Shown here piece after piece: positions 13,482-13,791 of a stretch of DNA of 13,791 bases; the stretch's first letter is position 1; each line of letters starts with the position of its first letter. The position numbers were made by a program, and so were the translations under genes. The DNA lies in contig JBIIDT010000075.1 of NCBI GenBank assembly GCA_044238145.1, positions 1 to 13,791 of the forward strand. Direction: 5' to 3'. The notes beneath the pieces were generated by a model that saw only the letters and a list, made by a program, of their open reading frames with translations, was not told where the DNA came from and did no database searches. The stretch is from QWPN01 sp044238145. Lineage in GTDB: Bacteria > Planctomycetota > Planctomycetia > Pirellulales > UBA1268.

Positions 13482-13791
13482 TCAGCGCCGCCGGCGCCGT
13501 ACGGCGTAGCCCGCCATTGCGACTCCAACGGCCGCCAACGCGATTGCCGCCGGCTCCGGCACGACGACCGTGAACGTCGTCACTTGACCGTCCACCGCGG
13601 AGCCGCCGTTCGCGAAGGAGGTCGTGCCGGAGACCGTCGTCGTGCCCACCGTCACCTGATTGGCGAGCAGCGAGTACTCCTTGTCGCCGTAGAAGATCCC
13701 GCCACCCGCGTTCTCGTAGTAGGCCACGTAGCTGCCGCTCGTGACCGAGGACAGGAAGGTCGAGAACGAACTGGACGACAGGTCGGTGAAG
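13482..13791 (-). CDS. PEP-CTERM sorted exported protein, C-terminal part only
   Basis: The gene enters from the right edge and ends at the TGA at 13484-13482, giving 103 residues of the C-terminus. The visible part is Ser/Thr/Gly-rich (FTDLSSSSFSTFLSSVTSG, then YYENAGGGIFYGDKEYSLL). It ends in a textbook PEP-CTERM signal: VVVPEPAAIALAAVGVA, the rest of one membrane helix, and an Arg cluster (RRRRR). Such proteins are exported, cut and processed by an exosortase; none is encoded in this window. The frame continues upstream of the GTG at 13727, so that codon is internal and not a start. The stop codon lies inside the conserved part of the adjacent repeat array. The N-terminal domain and function are unknown. 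Confidence 0.85.
   Translation of the reverse strand, partial: FTDLSSSSFSTFLSSVTSGSYVAYYENAGGGIFYGDKEYSLLANQVTVGTTTVSGTTSFANGGSAVDGQVTTFTVVVPEPAAIALAAVGVAMAGYAVRRRRR

Larger units (their letters stand above)
13245..13486. repeat. Tandem repeat array with two alternating palindromes
   Basis: There are two full units and a partial third: 13245-13340 (96 bp), 13341-13444 (104 bp) and 13445-13486 (42 bp). By my alignment, units 1 and 2 differ at two bases plus an 8-bp insertion in unit 2 (GGCCCTGT within 13386-13395). The third copy differs from the first by one base over its 42 bp. Each full unit holds palindrome P1, a linker with GGGCGGCGATCAGC, palindrome P2, and a linker with GCCTCCAACGAAGTGGCACGA split across its end. 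The order is P1-P2-P1-P2-P1. The array fills most of the gap between the PEP-CTERM gene and the toroid gene, and its right end covers the PEP-CTERM stop codon. It resembles REP/BIME-type bacterial interspersed elements in layout, which is inference. There are no spacers of CRISPR type. Confidence 0.93.

Noticed and set aside
13245..13486. CRISPR array.
   Set aside because: The repeated units are about 100 bp, nearly identical throughout including the linkers, and there are no unique spacers or cas genes.
11215..13509. A plus-strand open frame of about 760 codons opposite the toroid gene.
   Set aside because: It is antisense shadow of a gene with a signal peptide and conserved helical motifs; its end translates the repeat array.
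13157..13528. Several short open frames over the palindrome array (peptides with CRLPVCTY or TASLHLQG).
   Set aside because: They arise from the tandem repeat in all frames, lack ribosome binding sites and carry no domain.

Overview
The window is very GC-rich, with G/C-biased third codon positions. It carries a signature typical of Planctomycetes: an arylsulfatase-type secreted sulfatase, a DUF1571 secreted protein, a PEP-CTERM sorted protein, a large secreted alpha/alpha-toroid-like protein, and rsmH standing outside any division (dcw) cluster. A planctomycete, perhaps of the Pirellulales, is the best guess; this rests on protein family content and not on a marker gene.

Layout from left to right. 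(1) Positions 1-217, minus strand: the first 72 codons of a NUDIX-like/phosphoesterase-like protein cut off by the window edge. (2) 340-2375, minus strand: queA and, 8 bp upstream of it, a family-2 glycosyltransferase with two C-terminal membrane helices. (3) 2434-5679, plus strand: a multi-spanning GT-C-like membrane protein divergent from the glycosyltransferase, then rsmH, then a single-pass LysM protein. (4) 5743-8055, minus strand: a DUF1571 secreted protein and a secreted sulfatase, with a strong GC hairpin in the gap between them. (5) 8440-10809, plus strand: a tight three-gene run of metallo-beta-lactamase-fold hydrolase, PlsC-type acyltransferase and CdsA-type cytidylyltransferase. 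(6) 10846-13152, minus strand: a large secreted toroid-like protein. (7) 13245-13486: a short tandem array of palindromes. (8) 13482-13791, minus strand: the C-terminal end of a PEP-CTERM protein.

How the genes fit together. The GT2 protein resembles polyprenyl-phosphate sugar synthases, and the divergent membrane protein looks like a GT-C enzyme that would use such a lipid-linked sugar. The PlsC/CdsA pair covers two consecutive steps of phospholipid synthesis (lyso-PA to PA to CDP-diacylglycerol). QueA and RsmH are translation-related housekeeping enzymes for tRNA and rRNA. The sulfatase, DUF1571, toroid and PEP-CTERM proteins are exported.

Most of the window is ordinary chromosomal housekeeping and envelope content. 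I see no defence system, integrase, transposase, CRISPR array or RNA gene. The most unusual item is the palindrome array at 13245-13486. Its two alternating hairpins have the same 9-3-9 geometry and differ by paired, compensating bases. It also overlaps the stop codon of the PEP-CTERM gene and creates a false N-terminal extension on the toroid gene.
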